NCBI GenBank assembly: GCA_015056365.1
Contig: SVGM01000011.1
Coordinates: 43,016-107,015 of the forward strand
Length of the DNA stretch: 64,000 nucleotides
Reading direction: 5' to 3'
Source of the DNA: Clostridiales bacterium
GTDB taxonomy: Bacteria > Bacillota > Clostridia > Christensenellales > Aristaeellaceae
Of this stretch, positions 16,871 through 24,875 are shown piece after piece. Each line of letters begins with the position of its first letter. Position 1 is the stretch's first letter. Made by a program: the position numbers and the translations under genes. The notes under the pieces were generated by a model. That model was given only the letters and a program-made list of their open reading frames with translations. It was not told where the DNA came from and made no database searches.

Positions 16871-16879
16871 ATGTACAAT
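16851..16879 (+). promoter_or_regulatory. padR promoter
   Basis: TTGACA (16851-16856), 17-nt spacer, TACAAT (16874-16879). Confidence 0.85.
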
Positions 16880-16899
16880 GCAATCAGGAGGTGGGCCAC

Positions 16900-17235
16900 A
16901 TGGCGATATCAGCAGACATCCTGCGTGGTTATACGGATACCATTATCCTCAGGCAGCTCAGCCGGGGCGACAGCTACGGCTATCAGCTGGGCAAGCAGGT
17001 GGCTCAGCTCAGTCAGGGCGGGCTGGAGCTGAAAGAAGCCACCCTTTACACGGCGTTTCGGCGGTTGGAGCAGGCAGGCTGCATCCGTTCCTACTGGGGC
17101 GATGCGCAAAGCGGCGCCCGGCGGCGGTACTATGCCATCACCCCTGAGGGGGAGGAGAGGCTTTCGCGGGATCTGGAAAACTGGAAGGAAACAAAACAGC
17201 TGCTCTCGCAGCTCTTAGAGGAGGATATGCAATGA
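16900..17235 (+). CDS. PadR-family transcriptional regulator
   Basis: 111 residues with the winged-helix layout of PadR: ILRQLSRGDSYGYQLGKQV, then KEATLYTAFRRLEQAGCIRSYW and GARRRYYAITPEGEERL. Short PadR proteins of this type usually dimerise through the C-terminal helix and repress their own operon. The start is set at ATG 16900, 8 nt after AGGAGG; a GTG at 16891 overlaps the ribosome site. The stop overlaps the next start by 4 nt (ATGA), so the two genes are translationally coupled. The promoter carries a perfect inverted repeat. Confidence 0.92.
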   Translation: MAISADILRGYTDTIILRQLSRGDSYGYQLGKQVAQLSQGGLELKEATLYTAFRRLEQAGCIRSYWGDAQSGARRRYYAITPEGEERLSRDLENWKETKQLLSQLLEEDMQ

Positions 17236-18554
17236 ATTCCACCATCGTAAAGATCATCGACATGATGTTTAGGGGTATGCCCGAAAATGAAGAAACCGCC
17301 GCCATGCGGGAGGAACTGCTTACTAACAGTCAGGCTCGCTATGACGACCTGATCGCCTCCGGCGTGCGCGCGGACGATGCGCTGGGACAGGTACTGGACA
17401 GCCTGCGGGGTATGGAGGACGTGCTGGATGAATACCGCCGCGAGCAAACCAGCCGCAATCCCTTTGAGGGCTTTGAGCGCATTGCCGACAAGGCGGAAAG
17501 TACCGCCAAGCATGCGGTAAGCAGCGCCGTGGAGGGCCTTCGTTCCGCCATGGACAGCCTGAAGGGCGTGTTTCATACCGAAAGCAGAACCACCACAGCC
17601 TATGGGTATACCGATGCAGGACACATGAGCGGAACGGGCTCGTTTCAGCGCATCTGGCAGCCTGCCGGCGTCTTTGAGGATGACGACATGCTCACCGCCA
17701 CCTTCCGCATTGACCAGGTCAACCGCATCAACGTACAGCTGATCGGCGAGGACATCGAGGTTGAACCCTCCCCTGACGGCCTCATCCATGTGGAGATCAG
17801 CAAGGAGGACGAGCATCTGTATCTGGTGGAGGTCGCTGACGGCTGTCTGACCCTTCGCCGTGATCTCTCTGCCGGTACGGAAACCATCGTGGAAGAATCC
17901 ATTCCCGAAGAGCTGAACGGCCTCTCAGGGATCTTTAGCGGCATCGGCAAGGCGCTCAAGGGAGTATTCCAGATGGCCCATACTAGCGGCGACACCGTAC
18001 GCCTGCAGCTGCCTGACCAGCTGGAGCAGATCACCCTGCAAACCGCAGCCGGCGATATTGATCTCTCCGGGCTGAACCAGAAGGCGCTGGCCGTATCTAC
18101 TGTCAGTGGCGATATCGATATGCAAGCTTGCCGGATCAGCGGCATGGCGCGGCTCAGCAGCACCTCCGGCGACGTGGACGTGGACGGATGCACCTTTGCC
18201 GACAGCGTGGCCCTCAACTCCACCTCCGGAGATATCAATTTTGGCGGCAGCGCCCGGCAGCTGACAGCCAACAATGTCAGCGGCGACACCGATCTGGAAG
18301 GCGATATCAGGCAGATCAGGGTCAATGCTGTCAGCGGTGATCTGGATCTCTGTTTGCAGGGCGCCTTTGACATGCTGCAAATGAACACCACCAGCGGCGA
18401 TATCACCGTTACCCTGCCCGTCGACGTCGTTCCGGCCGTGCGCAGCAATACCACCTCAGGCGACGTATCCATCGGGTGCATCACCAGCGAAGCATCCGTA
18501 AGCAGGATGCAGCTCAACACCGTCAGCGGCGATATCAGCGTGGAGAATTTCTGA
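17232..18554 (+). CDS. DUF1700/DUF4097-type protein with SGD beta repeats
   Basis: 440 residues. The N-terminal 70 residues form a small helical domain (REELLTNSQARYDDLIASGVR) like that of DUF1700 proteins encoded beside PadR. The C-terminal half (about 255-440) is a run of nine SGD and one AGD turns spaced about 18-20 residues apart (TVSGDIDM, STSGDVDV and so on), the hallmark of the DUF4097 putative-adhesin beta-helix. No signal peptide or membrane segment is visible, so it may be cytoplasmic or peripheral. PadR-DUF1700-DUF4097 cassettes are frequent in Firmicutes and are associated with envelope stress; here the two domains are in one protein. Confidence 0.85.
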   Translation: MNSTIVKIIDMMFRGMPENEETAAMREELLTNSQARYDDLIASGVRADDALGQVLDSLRGMEDVLDEYRREQTSRNPFEGFERIADKAESTAKHAVSSAVEGLRSAMDSLKGVFHTESRTTTAYGYTDAGHMSGTGSFQRIWQPAGVFEDDDMLTATFRIDQVNRINVQLIGEDIEVEPSPDGLIHVEISKEDEHLYLVEVADGCLTLRRDLSAGTETIVEESIPEELNGLSGIFSGIGKALKGVFQMAHTSGDTVRLQLPDQLEQITLQTAAGDIDLSGLNQKALAVSTVSGDIDMQACRISGMARLSSTSGDVDVDGCTFADSVALNSTSGDINFGGSARQLTANNVSGDTDLEGDIRQIRVNAVSGDLDLCLQGAFDMLQMNTTSGDITVTLPVDVVPAVRSNTTSGDVSIGCITSEASVSRMQLNTVSGDISVENF

Positions 18555-18575
18555 TACAGCAACTGTCTTCTCCGC

Positions 18576-18604
18576 TTGCAAAAACGATTTCGCTGTTGTA
18601 TAAT
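18576..18604 (+). promoter_or_regulatory. Promoter of the HPr-like gene
   Basis: TTGCAA (18576-18581), 17-nt spacer, TATAAT (18599-18604). Confidence 0.8.
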
Positions 18605-18648
18605 ATCGGCGTTAAATGTTTGACAGCGAAAAAGGAGGATGTTTGCTG

Positions 18649-18876
18649 ATGAAATCCGTCAACATCAAACTTAGTCTTGCGGAGAACGTGAAGTCCTTTG
18701 TGAACATCGTCTGCCGCTTCCCCTACGACGTGGATCTGCGCGCGGGTCGTCATGTGGTGGACGCCAAGTCCATTCTGGGCATCTTCAGCCTTGACCTGAG
18801 CAAGCCCGTCACCATGGAGATCTACGCCGACGAGTGCGACGATCTGCTGGAGGAGCTCAAGCCCTTCATGGCGTGA
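18649..18876 (+). CDS. HPr-like protein lacking the phosphorylatable histidine
   Basis: 75 residues. Alignment by eye to HPr places DAKSILGIFSLDL on the Ser-46 region (consensus KSIMGV), but the active-site GIHARPA is replaced by a stretch without histidine (LAENVKSFVNIV). It therefore cannot take part in sugar phosphotransfer as HPr does. Crh of Bacillus is a known HPr relative that lost His-15 and kept Ser-46, where it serves catabolite control. Whether this protein is phosphorylated at the serine is unknown. ATG 18649 was chosen; GGAGG at about 18633-18638 is slightly distant, and a TTG at 18643 is the alternative. Confidence 0.8.
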   Translation: MKSVNIKLSLAENVKSFVNIVCRFPYDVDLRAGRHVVDAKSILGIFSLDLSKPVTMEIYADECDDLLEELKPFMA

Positions 18877-18885
18877 GGGGAAACT

Positions 18886-19006
18886 GCCTGTCTGCTGACA
18901 GGCAAACTGACCTGAAGCATTTGCCTTGACGGCATGAAACGGAGCGTCGCTGCGCGGCACGGCATCCCTGCGTGGGAGGCGGCTTGCCCGCTGCGGCGCT
19001 TTTTTC
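18886..19006 (+). terminator. Hairpin and terminator after the HPr-like gene
   Basis: A 7-bp hairpin (GCCTGTC-TGCT-GACAGGC, 18886-18903) lies after the stop. Further on, an imperfect GC-rich stem (about 18943-19000) is followed by TTTTTTC. The second is the likelier terminator; its stem has mismatches. Confidence 0.5.
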
Positions 19007-19028
19007 GATTGCGAGATGAGGAGGGCGC

Positions 19029-19850
19029 ATGCCTGTAGATTTTTCCCGCACACGGGTATCCGATCTGGAGAACCGTCTGCGGCTGTTGTATTGCATCAAG
19101 TGGCTGGAGCCTGTGTCCAATGACCAGCTCTGGCCCTTTGTGGCGCAGCTGGAACTGATGGAGTATGTATCCATGTGCCTGTTCCTGGATGAACTGCGCC
19201 AGAGCGGCGCGCTGGCTGAGGGCAGCCATGCCCTCAGCGGCAAGCTGTACCTGACGGCGGAGGGCCATGGCCAGCTGAACCTGTTTCAGGAGCGGATGCC
19301 CCTGAGCGAGCGGGAGCGCATCGACGCGGAAGCCCCGGCCTTTTTGCAGGCGCTCCGGGAGCGTCAGCAGCTGCGGGTGATGTGGGAACTGGCGGAGGAA
19401 GGCCGCCGCGGCCTGCTTTGTACCGTGCGCGACGGCGATCTGCCCACGATGATGCTCCGGCTGATCACCAGCGACCGCAAGGTAGCCGACAGCGTAGCAG
19501 CCCATTTCCGGGATCGTGCGTCCCGGCTTTTACTGATGCTGTATACCCGCGGTCTGATGCTGAATGTGGAGCAGGCGCAGACCCTAAAGTCCCCGGCGCC
19601 GTCGCTGCCTCAAATGAGCAGCGCCGAGGACGCGCTGGCAGCGGTCACGCCGGATCAGGCGTATCTATGCCCCTATGGCCTCAGGGAACAGCTGGCTGCC
19701 ATTTGCCTGCCCGGCGGCCAGACCCGGATGCATCTGGCCCTGCTGTTGCCGGGGCGGAGCGAGGCGTTCCAATGGGCCCACGCCGCCATGAACGACCCGG
19801 ACCTGTACAACGATATTCTTGACCTGCTGACCCGGGAGGAAGAGCCGTGA
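19029..19850 (+). CDS. DUF4364-like protein
   Basis: 273 residues. The N-terminal part (about 15-90) reads as a winged-helix domain (LRLLYCIKWLEPVSNDQLWPFVA, in which the first helix is followed by GKLYLTAEGHGQL), typical of DUF4364 proteins of Clostridia. The C-terminal part (about 110-270) is uncharacterised. No catalytic motif is visible. Its stop overlaps the tilS start, so it is the first gene of a tilS-hpt operon. DNA binding is inferred only from the winged-helix look. Confidence 0.65.
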   Translation: MPVDFSRTRVSDLENRLRLLYCIKWLEPVSNDQLWPFVAQLELMEYVSMCLFLDELRQSGALAEGSHALSGKLYLTAEGHGQLNLFQERMPLSERERIDAEAPAFLQALRERQQLRVMWELAEEGRRGLLCTVRDGDLPTMMLRLITSDRKVADSVAAHFRDRASRLLLMLYTRGLMLNVEQAQTLKSPAPSLPQMSSAEDALAAVTPDQAYLCPYGLREQLAAICLPGGQTRMHLALLLPGRSEAFQWAHAAMNDPDLYNDILDLLTREEEP

Positions 19851-21370
19851 GCGCCGCCCGTGTGCTGCAAGTCCTGCGAGACAGCCTTGCGCTCCGGGAT
19901 CTGCTAAAGCCGCAGGCTGTCCTGTTGGCGGCTGTCAGCGGCGGAAGCGATAGCATGGCGTTGCTGTACGGATTGCACCTTTTGCAAAAGGAAACCGGTT
20001 TTTCCCTCAACGCCTGCCATGTACAGCATGGCCTGCGGGGTGCGGATTCCCTTGCCGACGAACAACTGGTCAGGGAGTGCTGCGCCCGCTGGGAGATTCC
20101 ACTCACGGTGCATACGGCGCAGCTGGGCGGCGATATCCACCTGCCCGGCATGGAGACCCGTGCCCGTGAGAGCAGGCGTAAGTTTTTTAGCGAAACCATG
20201 CGGCAGCTTGGTGCGCAAGCGCTGCTGCTGGCGCATCATCAGGACGACCAGACGGAAACGGTGCTGATGCATCTTTTGCGCGGTGCAGGCGGCAATGGTC
20301 TGAGCGGAATGCAGGAAGCTGTGCCCTGCACCGGCGGCAGCATGCTTCGTCCCCTTCTTGGGCTGAGCAAAACCGACCTGCGCAATGCCCTGACCGAGTG
20401 GAAGGTTCCCTATCGGGAGGACGGCAGCAACCGGGAGGCGCTTACGCCCCGGAATGCCCTGCGTTTGCAGGTGCTGCCCCTTTTGGAGGAACTATACCCC
20501 GGATGCACCGCCCACATGGCCCATACCGCCCGGCTGTTGCGCCGGGACGAGGATGCGCTGGAGAGGCAGGCCATTCGGCTTGTGCATGAGAACACCCTGT
20601 ATGTGCCCGGCCTGCATGCTGTCCGAACCGATGCGCTTCGCCAGGCGCACGAGGCTATCGCCATTCGTGCCCTGCGCCTTTGGTACGCCGAGGGGCTGCG
20701 CCGCGCCCAGATCAACCCGGACGAGCGGCAGTTGTCCGCGGAGGTGAGCGATAAGCTGCTGACCTTTGCGCTGCTGGGCGGCAGAGACATGTCCGACAGC
20801 AGTCAGAGCGCATCAGTGCTGAACCTGCCCCATCAGCTTAGGGCGTTCATGGGATCGTGCTGGCTGCATCTACAGCGGCAGGATGGCTCGCCGCTGTGCG
20901 GGATGCATCAGCAGGAAACGCCCTTGAGCGAGCTGATGAACCCTGCTGTCTCTACCCTTCCCGTCGGAGAAGCCCCCTTGCCTGGCTGGTGCGGAGACGG
21001 CGCTTCTTCCCGGCTGACCATGACGTTGAGCGCAGCCACCCCGGAACTGCCTCCCCAGACCGCCATGACGGCCTACGTTCCCCTTGAATGGCTGTCCCGC
21101 TGCGTGCTCCGTACGCCGTGCCCCGGCGATCAGATCCATCCCTTGGGTGCGCCCGGAAGCAAGCCTTTGCGCCGCTGGCTCACCGACCGCAAAATCGACG
21201 CGCCTTTCCGGCCCTTGCTGCCGGTGGTGGCGCAGGACGATACCATCCTGTGGATTCCCGGGCTGTGCACATCCCAGCAGCTGGCCGTTACCCCCGGTCA
21301 GCCCTGCCTGTGCCTGATCCTGACCGCTGAACCGCCCTATCTTCCCATCACGACCCGCAAAGGAGACTGA
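19847..21370 (+). CDS. tilS: tRNA(Ile)-lysidine synthase
   Basis: 507 residues. The PP-loop ATP site AVSGGSDSMALL lies near residue 30, with the family segment CHVQHGLRG and LLLAHHQDDQTETVLMHLLRG following. TilS converts the wobble cytidine of the AUA-reading tRNA(Ile) to lysidine and is essential. The C-terminal third contains the TilS tail domain (PGDQIHPLGAPGSKPLRRWLTDRKI). The start is GTG 19847, overlapping the preceding stop by 4 nt. The family is often 430-470 residues; the excess lies in the middle linker. Confidence 0.95.
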   Translation: MSAARVLQVLRDSLALRDLLKPQAVLLAAVSGGSDSMALLYGLHLLQKETGFSLNACHVQHGLRGADSLADEQLVRECCARWEIPLTVHTAQLGGDIHLPGMETRARESRRKFFSETMRQLGAQALLLAHHQDDQTETVLMHLLRGAGGNGLSGMQEAVPCTGGSMLRPLLGLSKTDLRNALTEWKVPYREDGSNREALTPRNALRLQVLPLLEELYPGCTAHMAHTARLLRRDEDALERQAIRLVHENTLYVPGLHAVRTDALRQAHEAIAIRALRLWYAEGLRRAQINPDERQLSAEVSDKLLTFALLGGRDMSDSSQSASVLNLPHQLRAFMGSCWLHLQRQDGSPLCGMHQQETPLSELMNPAVSTLPVGEAPLPGWCGDGASSRLTMTLSAATPELPPQTAMTAYVPLEWLSRCVLRTPCPGDQIHPLGAPGSKPLRRWLTDRKIDAPFRPLLPVVAQDDTILWIPGLCTSQQLAVTPGQPCLCLILTAEPPYLPITTRKGD

Positions 21371-21374
21371 AACC

Positions 21375-21932
21375 ATGGATAAGCAATGGAAACTGTACGA
21401 GGATCTGGATAGCATTCTGTATACCAGGGAGCAGCTGGCGGAGGCCGTCGCTAAGCTGGGCGAGCGTATCACCCGGGATTATCAGGGCAAAAAGCCCGTG
21501 ATGGTCTGTATCCTCAAGGGAGCCAGCGTGTTCTTCTGCGACCTGATCCGGCAGATCGACCTGCCGGTGGAGATCGATTTTATGGTGGTGTCCAGCTACG
21601 GCAGCGGCACCGCCACCACCGGCGAAGTGAACATCAAGAAGGATCTGGGGCGTCCTGTCAACGGTCGGGATGTGATCATCGTGGAGGATATCGTGGATTC
21701 GGGCGTTACCCTCAGCTCGCTGAAAAAGTGGATGGACAGCAAGGGCGTTGCCAGCCTGCGCATCTGCTCCCTGCTGGATAAGCCCGCCCGCCGCCGGGTG
21801 CCACTCTCGGTGGACTACTCCTGCTTCGAGATCCCCGACGCTTTCGTGGTGGGCTACGGCCTGGACTACGCCGAGCGCTACCGCAACCTGCCGGATATCG
21901 GTGTGCTGTCTCCCCGGATTTACGAAAAATGA
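21375..21932 (+). CDS. hpt: Hypoxanthine(-guanine) phosphoribosyltransferase
   Basis: 185 residues. The PRPP-binding loop VIIVEDIVDSGVTLSSL (about 97-113) is the purine-type signature, and LKGASVFFCDLIRQI and KPARRRVPLSVDYSCFEIPD complete the fold. It salvages hypoxanthine and guanine to IMP and GMP. The tilS-hpt order is widely conserved in Firmicutes, where ftsH commonly follows; here a terminator and an RNA candidate follow instead. Confidence 0.95.
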   Translation: MDKQWKLYEDLDSILYTREQLAEAVAKLGERITRDYQGKKPVMVCILKGASVFFCDLIRQIDLPVEIDFMVVSSYGSGTATTGEVNIKKDLGRPVNGRDVIIVEDIVDSGVTLSSLKKWMDSKGVASLRICSLLDKPARRRVPLSVDYSCFEIPDAFVVGYGLDYAERYRNLPDIGVLSPRIYEK

Positions 21933-22016
21933 CGGATCTTCCGGTTAAAAAAACCGAACAATTTCATTAATAAATTTTTTATTTGTCGGATGTGATGTGT
22001 CCGCGCTAAATGCAGG

Positions 22017-22042
22017 CTGCCCCGCGTATGCGGGGCAGTTTT
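22017..22042 (+). terminator. Terminator after hpt
   Basis: CTGCCCCGC (22017-22025), GTAT loop, GCGGGGCAG (22030-22038), then TTTT. Confidence 0.85.
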
Positions 22043-22113
22043 GTGTTTTCTGGCATGGGCGTCAGTTCGAAACAAACGTTGTGTCAAGCCGTTTTTGCTG
22101 TGGCTGTATGCAC

Positions 22114-22142
22114 TTGACAGACAGGGGGGATCCATCTATAAT
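22114..22142 (+). promoter_or_regulatory. Consensus promoter of the RNA candidate
   Basis: TTGACA (22114-22119), 17-nt spacer, TATAAT (22137-22142): both boxes perfect. Few promoters in the window match this well, which suits a highly expressed RNA. Confidence 0.85.
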
Positions 22143-22146
22143 GATT

Positions 22147-22416
22147 AAGTCGGCAAATAGGCTTATTGTGAGTATCAAAAGCCTGCTGTTTTTCAGATAT
22201 ATCCCACGAATTGGCATTGATTGTTGCCGCACGGAGGCGTCTGTGCGGAGTTGTAGCGGTCTTCGCATATTGTGTATGCCCTCTATGGGGCATTTCAAGG
22301 ATATAGACAGTGATTGCGCTGTCGGCGGGTCGTGTCGCTTTTTAGCGGTACGCTTGTTAGGCGCATACCCATCTCGAGAAACAGCAGCCGGACGAGCTTG
22401 GCTCGACGGCTTTTTT
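22147..22416 (+). ncRNA. Candidate structured non-coding RNA or attenuated rny leader
   Basis: About 270 nt lie between a perfect promoter and an intrinsic terminator, with no plausible coding frame. A stem TATATCC (22198-22204) with GGATATA (22299-22305) encloses several hairpins: GGCA/TGCC near 22213, CCGCACGGA-GGCG-TCTGTGCGG (22228-22249), and ATGCCC/GGGCAT near 22275-22294. Outside it, ACAG/CTGT and CGCT-TTTT-AGCG hairpins follow. I could not match tmRNA, SRP RNA, RNase P RNA or the closing stem of 6S RNA. It may be a free RNA or a leader that terminates before rny. Confidence 0.55.
22387..22416 (+). terminator. Terminator of the RNA candidate
   Basis: GCCGGACGAGC pairs with GCTCGACGGC (one extra base in the left arm), followed by TTTTTT. 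It lies about 90 nt before the rny start. Confidence 0.75.
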
Positions 22417-22504
22417 CCATTGGGAAAAGTCCGTGGCAGGCAGTATGTATTCCCTTTGTAAAAGTGTACAACAATAACTATGAAGAAAGGAGCAGTCAAG
22501 GTAT

Positions 22505-24046
22505 ATGCAGATCTTGTGGACGATTCTTATCGCCGCCGTAGCCGCCGTAGTTGGCGTCGCAGGCGGATATCAGTATCGGAAACAGGCCGGCGAAAAACGC
22601 ATTGGCCGTACCGAGGAATATGCGCGCAATCTGTTGGAAGACGCGCAGCGAAAAGCAGACGAGAAGAAAAAAGAAACGATTCTGGAAGCCAAAGAAGAGG
22701 TTCTCCGCCTTAAGACCGAGCTGGACCGTGAGTGCAAGGAACGCCGCGCCGAAGTGCAGCGAAGCGAACGTCGCATCCTCCAGCGCGAGGAAACCCTGGA
22801 CAAGAAACAGGACAACCTGGAATCCCGTGAAGAAAGCATCAGCCAGAAGCAGGCTGAACTGCAGCGCGAGTGGGAGGAGCTTGAAAAGGGCAAGGAAAAG
22901 CAGGTTCAGGAGATGGAGCGCATCGCCGGCATGACGCAGGACGAGGCCTGCCAGATGCTGGTCAGCCGCATCCAGAAGGACGCCTATCACTCCGCCGCCG
23001 CTATGGTGCGCGAGATTGAGACCCGCGCCCGTGAAGAGGGCGAAAAGAAAGCCCGCAATATTATCGCCCTGGCCATTCAGAAGTGCGCTGCCGATCACGT
23101 GGCTGAAACCACCGTCAGCGTCATCAGCCTGCCCAACGATGATATGAAGGGCCGCATTATCGGCCGCGAGGGCCGCAACATCCGCTCCCTGGAAACTGCC
23201 ACTGGCGTTGATCTGATCATCGATGATACCCCCGAGGCCGTCATCGTCAGCGCTTTTGACCCGGTGCGCCGTGAGATCGCCCGCGTTGCCGTGGAACGTC
23301 TCATTATGGACGGCCGCATCCACCCCGCCCGCATCGAGGAAATGGTGGAAAAGGCCCGCAAGGAAGTGGATCAGCAGATCCGCGAAGCCGGTGAACAGGC
23401 TGTGTTCGAGACGCATCAGCATGGTATTCACCACGAACTGGTCAAGATTCTCGGCCGTCTGCGTTATCGTACCTCCTACGGCCAGAACGTGCTGAAGCAC
23501 TCCATCGAGGTCAGCCATCTGGCCGGTATGATGGCCGCTGAGCTGGGCGCCGACGTGGCGCTGGCCAAGCGCGCAGGTCTCCTGCACGATATCGGTAAGG
23601 GCGTCGACCACGAGGCTGAAGGCACCCACGTGACCCTTGGCGCCGAGCTCGCCCGTAAGTACCGTGAGAGCCCCGACGTGATCCACGCCATTCTGGCTCA
23701 CCATAACGACGTGGAACCCCAGACCATCGAAGCCGTGCTGGTTCAGGCCGCAGACGCTATCTCCGCTGCCCGTCCCGGCGCCCGCCGCGAGAGCCTGGAG
23801 AACTACATCAAGCGTCTGGAGAAGCTGGAGGAGATCGCCAACAGCTTCCAGGGCGTTGAAAAGTGCTTCGCCATTCAGTCCGGCCGCGAGGTGCGCATCA
23901 TGGTTAAGCCTGAGGACGTCACCGACGAGGGCACCAAGGTGCTGGCCAAGGAAGTGGCTAAGCGTATCGAGAAGGAACTGGAGTATCCCGGTCAGATCCG
24001 CGTCAACGTGATCCGCGAGACCCGTTCCACCGAGTTTGCTAAGTAA
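22505..24046 (+). CDS. rny: Ribonuclease Y
   Basis: 513 residues, standard length. One N-terminal membrane segment (about 5-22) is followed by a long charged coiled coil (about 40-200), a KH domain with [15 protein letters not shown] near 220, and an HD domain with [14 protein letters not shown] near 360. RNase Y is the membrane-bound endonuclease that starts mRNA decay in Firmicutes. The start ATG 22505 follows AAAGGAG by 13 nt, and a closer AAGG lies 5 nt upstream. The gene may be read both from its own signals and through the upstream terminator. Three tandem hairpin repeats follow its stop. Confidence 0.97.
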   Translation: MQILWTILIAAVAAVVGVAGGYQYRKQAGEKRIGRTEEYARNLLEDAQRKADEKKKETILEAKEEVLRLKTELDRECKERRAEVQRSERRILQREETLDKKQDNLESREESISQKQAELQREWEELEKGKEKQVQEMERIAGMTQDEACQMLVSRIQKDAYHSAAAMVREIETRAREEGEKKARNIIALAIQKCAADHVAETTVSVISLPNDDMKGRIIGREGRNIRSLETATGVDLIIDDTPEAVIVSAFDPVRREIARVAVERLIMDGRIHPARIEEMVEKARKEVDQQIREAGEQAVFETHQHGIHHELVKILGRLRYRTSYGQNVLKHSIEVSHLAGMMAAELGADVALAKRAGLLHDIGKGVDHEAEGTHVTLGAELARKYRESPDVIHAILAHHNDVEPQTIEAVLVQAADAISAARPGARRESLENYIKRLEKLEEIANSFQGVEKCFAIQSGREVRIMVKPEDVTDEGTKVLAKEVAKRIEKELEYPGQIRVNVIRETRSTEFAK

Positions 24047-24067
24047 CGGTTTTCAAGGGCTCTGTTT

Positions 24068-24145
24068 CAAGGGCTCTGCCCTTGACCCGGCAGGAGGCAG
24101 TGCCTCCTGCACCTCCGGTTTGCGCCCATTTTATGGGCGCAAGGG
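24068..24145 (+). repeat. Three-hairpin 3' element (copy after rny)
   Basis: Order: CAAGGGC-TCT-GCCCTTG (24068-24084); GCAGGAGGCA with TGCCTCCTGC (24090-24110); the single strand ACCTCCG; GCGCCCAT with ATGGGCGC (24122-24140). The same order recurs on the minus strand after pheS and, without the first hairpin, after the amidotransferase gene at 42143. Confidence 0.75.
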
Positions 24146-24872
24146 AGAGTACAGTCACATATGAACGCTCCCTCAAACTGCATTGCAGACTGGGGGAGCG
24201 TTTTTTGTGTGTGAATATCGAAAAATGAAAGCCTCGAACCGCACAGCGCAGTCCGGGACATATGATATGCTTGTTTCTCTCTGTGCCCGTGTAGCGGGCA
24301 CAGAAACGGGTCAAGGGGCAATACCCCTTGCGGGATTCAAGGGCAGAGCCCTTGGGACGTTCCCTCTCCGGTTTGCGCTCATTTTATGGGCGCAAGGGAG
24401 AGTACAGTCACATATGAACGCTCCCTCAAACTGCATTGCAGACTGGGGGAGCGTTTTTTGTGTGTGAATATCGAAAAATGAAAGCCTCGAACCGCACAGC
24501 GCAGTCCGGGACATATGATATGCTTGTTTCTCTCTGTGCCCGTGTAGCGGGCACAGAAACGGGTCAAGGGGCAATACCCCTTGCGGGATTCAAGGGCAGA
24601 GCCCTTGGGACGTTCCCTCTCCGGTTTGCGCTCATTTTATGGGCGCAAGGGAGGGCGCAGTCACATATGAACGATCCCCCAAGCTGCGCTGCAGACTGGG
24701 GGATCGTTTTGTGTGACGGGATATTACCAAAGAGAAAGCCCCGAACTGCACAGCGCAGTTCGGGGCATATGATATGTTTGTTTCTCTCTGTGCCCGTGTA
24801 GCGGGCACAGAAACGGGTCAAGGGGCAATGCCCCTTGCGGGATCCAAGGGCAGAGCCCTTGGCACGTTCCCT
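24113..24872. repeat. Three tandem 253-bp hairpin-rich repeats
   Basis: Units begin at 24113, 24366 and 24619 (each marked by CTCCGG), so the period is exactly 253 bp. Units 1 and 2 appear to differ at one position; unit 3 differs more. Each carries about six hairpins, including AACGCTCCC...GGGGGAGCGTT followed by a T-run, CTGTGCCCG/CGGGCACAG, CAAGGGG/CCCCTTG and CAAGGGC/GCCCTTG. In unit 3 the first stem has a compensating change (C-G to A-T). The array lies between convergent rny and pheT and contains no credible gene; short open frames in it simply repeat with the unit. Confidence 0.9.
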
Positions 24873-24875
24873 CTC

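Noticed and set aside
22147..22416. tmRNA, SRP RNA, RNase P RNA or 6S RNA
   Set aside because: I looked for the tag-peptide frame and CCA end (tmRNA), the S-domain tetraloop (SRP), the AGAGGAAAGTCC segment (RNase P) and the long closing stem (6S) and found none. A covariance search could overturn this.
24183..24821. Short open frames of 84-121 codons inside the 253-bp repeats
   Set aside because: They recur with the repeat unit, cross hairpins and terminators, and lack ribosome sites.
24113..24872. CRISPR array
   Set aside because: The units are 253 bp and nearly identical throughout, with no short repeat-spacer pattern and no cas genes nearby.
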